Shown here piece by piece: positions 37,036-38,078 of a DNA stretch of 38,078 bases; the first letter of the stretch is position 1; each line of letters begins with the position of its first letter. A program made the translations under genes and the position numbers. The notes under the pieces were generated by a model. The model saw only the letters and a list, made by a program, of their open reading frames with translations, was not told the DNA's origin and ran no database searches. The stretch comes from Oceanisphaera arctica. Its GTDB lineage: Bacteria > Pseudomonadota > Gammaproteobacteria > Enterobacterales > Aeromonadaceae. The stretch lies in the NCBI RefSeq assembly GCF_002936955.1, contig NZ_MPZM01000029.1, positions 1-38,078 on the forward strand, read 5' to 3'.

Positions 37036-38078
37036 TCAGTGCTTCATATGCCTCTTGGTGTGCCGGGTCGGCGCCGTATTCGCGGGATCATCCGGCCACA
37101 CGTGTTTGGGATAACGTCCCTTCATCTCTTTCTTTACATCCAGATAGGAGCCGGCCCAGAAGGCGGCCAGATCCCGGGTAATCTGTAACGGTCGCCGGGC
37201 CGGAGACAATAGCTCCAGCACCAGCGCAACCCGGCCGCGCGCCAGCTCTGGCGTAGCAGACTGGCCGAACATTTCCTGCAGTCGTACCGGCAGCACGGGA
37301 TCCTCGTCTTCCCGATAGCGAAGACTGACCCGGGTACCTGTGGCCAGCTCGATAGCCGCTGGTAGCAGGGTATCCAGCAATTGCCGTTGTGACCAGTCCA
37401 GCCGGCTCTTGAAAATACCGACCCAATCGAGCCTGGACAGTTCTTCCCATCGTCCCAGCCCCGTCAGATAAGGCAGTAGCCAGTATTCTGCCTCGGCCAG
37501 CCAGCGACTTTCGTCACAGGGTTCGAAGCCGCAATCGGCCAGTTTTTGTCCGGCCAGCTTCAATCTGAGCCAATATTGCTGGCTTGCCTCATCCAGTGGT
37601 AAGGCCGACCAGCCGCGTCGTACCAGCTCCTCCAGCAGACAACGTGCCCGCTGCTCGGGGCTTATCTTGCTCAACGGCGAGCGCTGCAATATCAGGCCGC
37701 CGAAGCACCACTGACGTTCGGCCCGCACCCGGTTGGCGTCGTTATCCCACTCCAGCTGCTCCCGCTCACCGAACCGTTCGGGCACAAACTGCTGCAATTG
37801 CTCCAGGCTGACCGGCTCCGCCGCCTGGATAAAGACACCGCGATCGCCCCGCCCCAGCGCCGCCATCGCCAGCATCGGCTTGCCGAGCAGCGGGCTGCCC
37901 TGAGGCAGGTCTGCACTCAGGCCACCGGCCAGACCATAGCGGCTCTGCTGACGCAGCAGGCCAACCCATTCGGATCTGGCGTTGGCCAGCAAGGGCCCCA
38001 GATACTGGCCCGCCGGCGCACTTTCGTCCTGTTTCAGCCGTTTGAACCAACGCCGGGCCGCCGGTTTCAGCCGTCCCT
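37036..38078 (-). CDS. hrpB: ATP-dependent helicase HrpB, C-terminal part (gene continues beyond window)
   Basis: Partial DExH-box RNA-helicase-like protein. The frame is open to the window edge without a stop (about 346 residues visible), so the start and motor domains lie outside. The visible part is the HrpB-specific C-terminal region: LSPARRPLQITRDLAAFWAGSYLDVKKEMKGRYPKHVWPDDP, in two blocks, is diagnostic. A TTG at 37992 could be mistaken for a start, but the reading frame upstream of it continues with sensible protein. The stop is two bases before mrcB. Confidence 0.93.
   Translation of the reverse strand, partial: GRLKPAARRWFKRLKQDESAPAGQYLGPLLANARSEWVGLLRQQSRYGLAGGLSADLPQGSPLLGKPMLAMAALGRGDRGVFIQAAEPVSLEQLQQFVPERFGEREQLEWDNDANRVRAERQWCFGGLILQRSPLSKISPEQRARCLLEELVRRGWSALPLDEASQQYWLRLKLAGQKLADCGFEPCDESRWLAEAEYWLLPYLTGLGRWEELSRLDWVGIFKSRLDWSQRQLLDTLLPAAIELATGTRVSLRYREDEDPVLPVRLQEMFGQSATPELARGRVALVLELLSPARRPLQITRDLAAFWAGSYLDVKKEMKGRYPKHVWPDDPANTAPTRHTKRHMKH

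Noticed and set aside
37990-37992. TTG at 37992 as the start of hrpB
   Set aside because: The frame continues upstream to the window edge with plausible protein, and the visible part is only the C-terminal portion of HrpB.

Overview
The window looks like chromosomal core from a moderately GC-rich gammaproteobacterium, most likely a marine or aquatic Aeromonadales-type organism (Oceanimonas, Oceanisphaera or Zobellella-like). This rests on remembered protein resemblance and gene order; no search was run. Nearly every gene has a recognisable enterobacterial counterpart. The order joins two neighbourhoods that are far apart in E. coli: arcB/gltBD, and hrpB-mrcB / hemL / erpA-yadS-btuF-mtnN-dgt.

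Layout. 1-6600: a leftward transport operon of the YejABEF type (two permeases, a large periplasmic binding protein, two separate ATPases) that ends with gmhB for LPS heptose. 6690-9390: a rightward metNIQ methionine importer whose promoter spacer is filled by two MetJ-type boxes. 9430-9930: rfaH, followed by a non-coding repeat element. 10400-15490: a leftward set, arcB -> dgt -> a short LysM/inverse-autotransporter barrel protein; arcB and dgt overlap by 4 nt. 15500-16095: AT-rich divergent control region. 16096-21981: gltBD glutamate synthase with a clear terminator. 22000-25600: a second repeat element, then mtnN, a divergent CobD/CbiB-like membrane protein, btuF and a TRIC-family channel (yadS-like). 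25600-26400: a third repeat element and a 600-base AT-rich stretch without genes, leading into a secreted di-heme cytochrome c peroxidase. 28145-38078: bidirectional terminator, tyrS, mepM-like endopeptidase, HIT / glutaredoxin-like / erpA / membrane coiled-coil cluster, hemL, a glyoxalase-fold protein, mrcB (PBP1b) and the 3' part of hrpB running off the window.

Functional threads: envelope building (gmhB, rfaH, mepM, mrcB, barrel protein), uptake of peptides, methionine and cobalamin, S-adenosyl by-product recycling (mtnN) near methionine and B12 uptake, nitrogen assimilation (gltBD), redox control (arcB, erpA, glutaredoxin-like protein, peroxidase), haem precursor synthesis (hemL) and nucleotide control (dgt).

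The least ordinary content is a family of non-coding, MITE-like dispersed elements with three related copies in this one window, one of them bounded by 24-base terminal inverted repeats. I saw no CRISPR array, tRNA, rRNA, prophage or transposase gene, and no convincing new multi-gene system.
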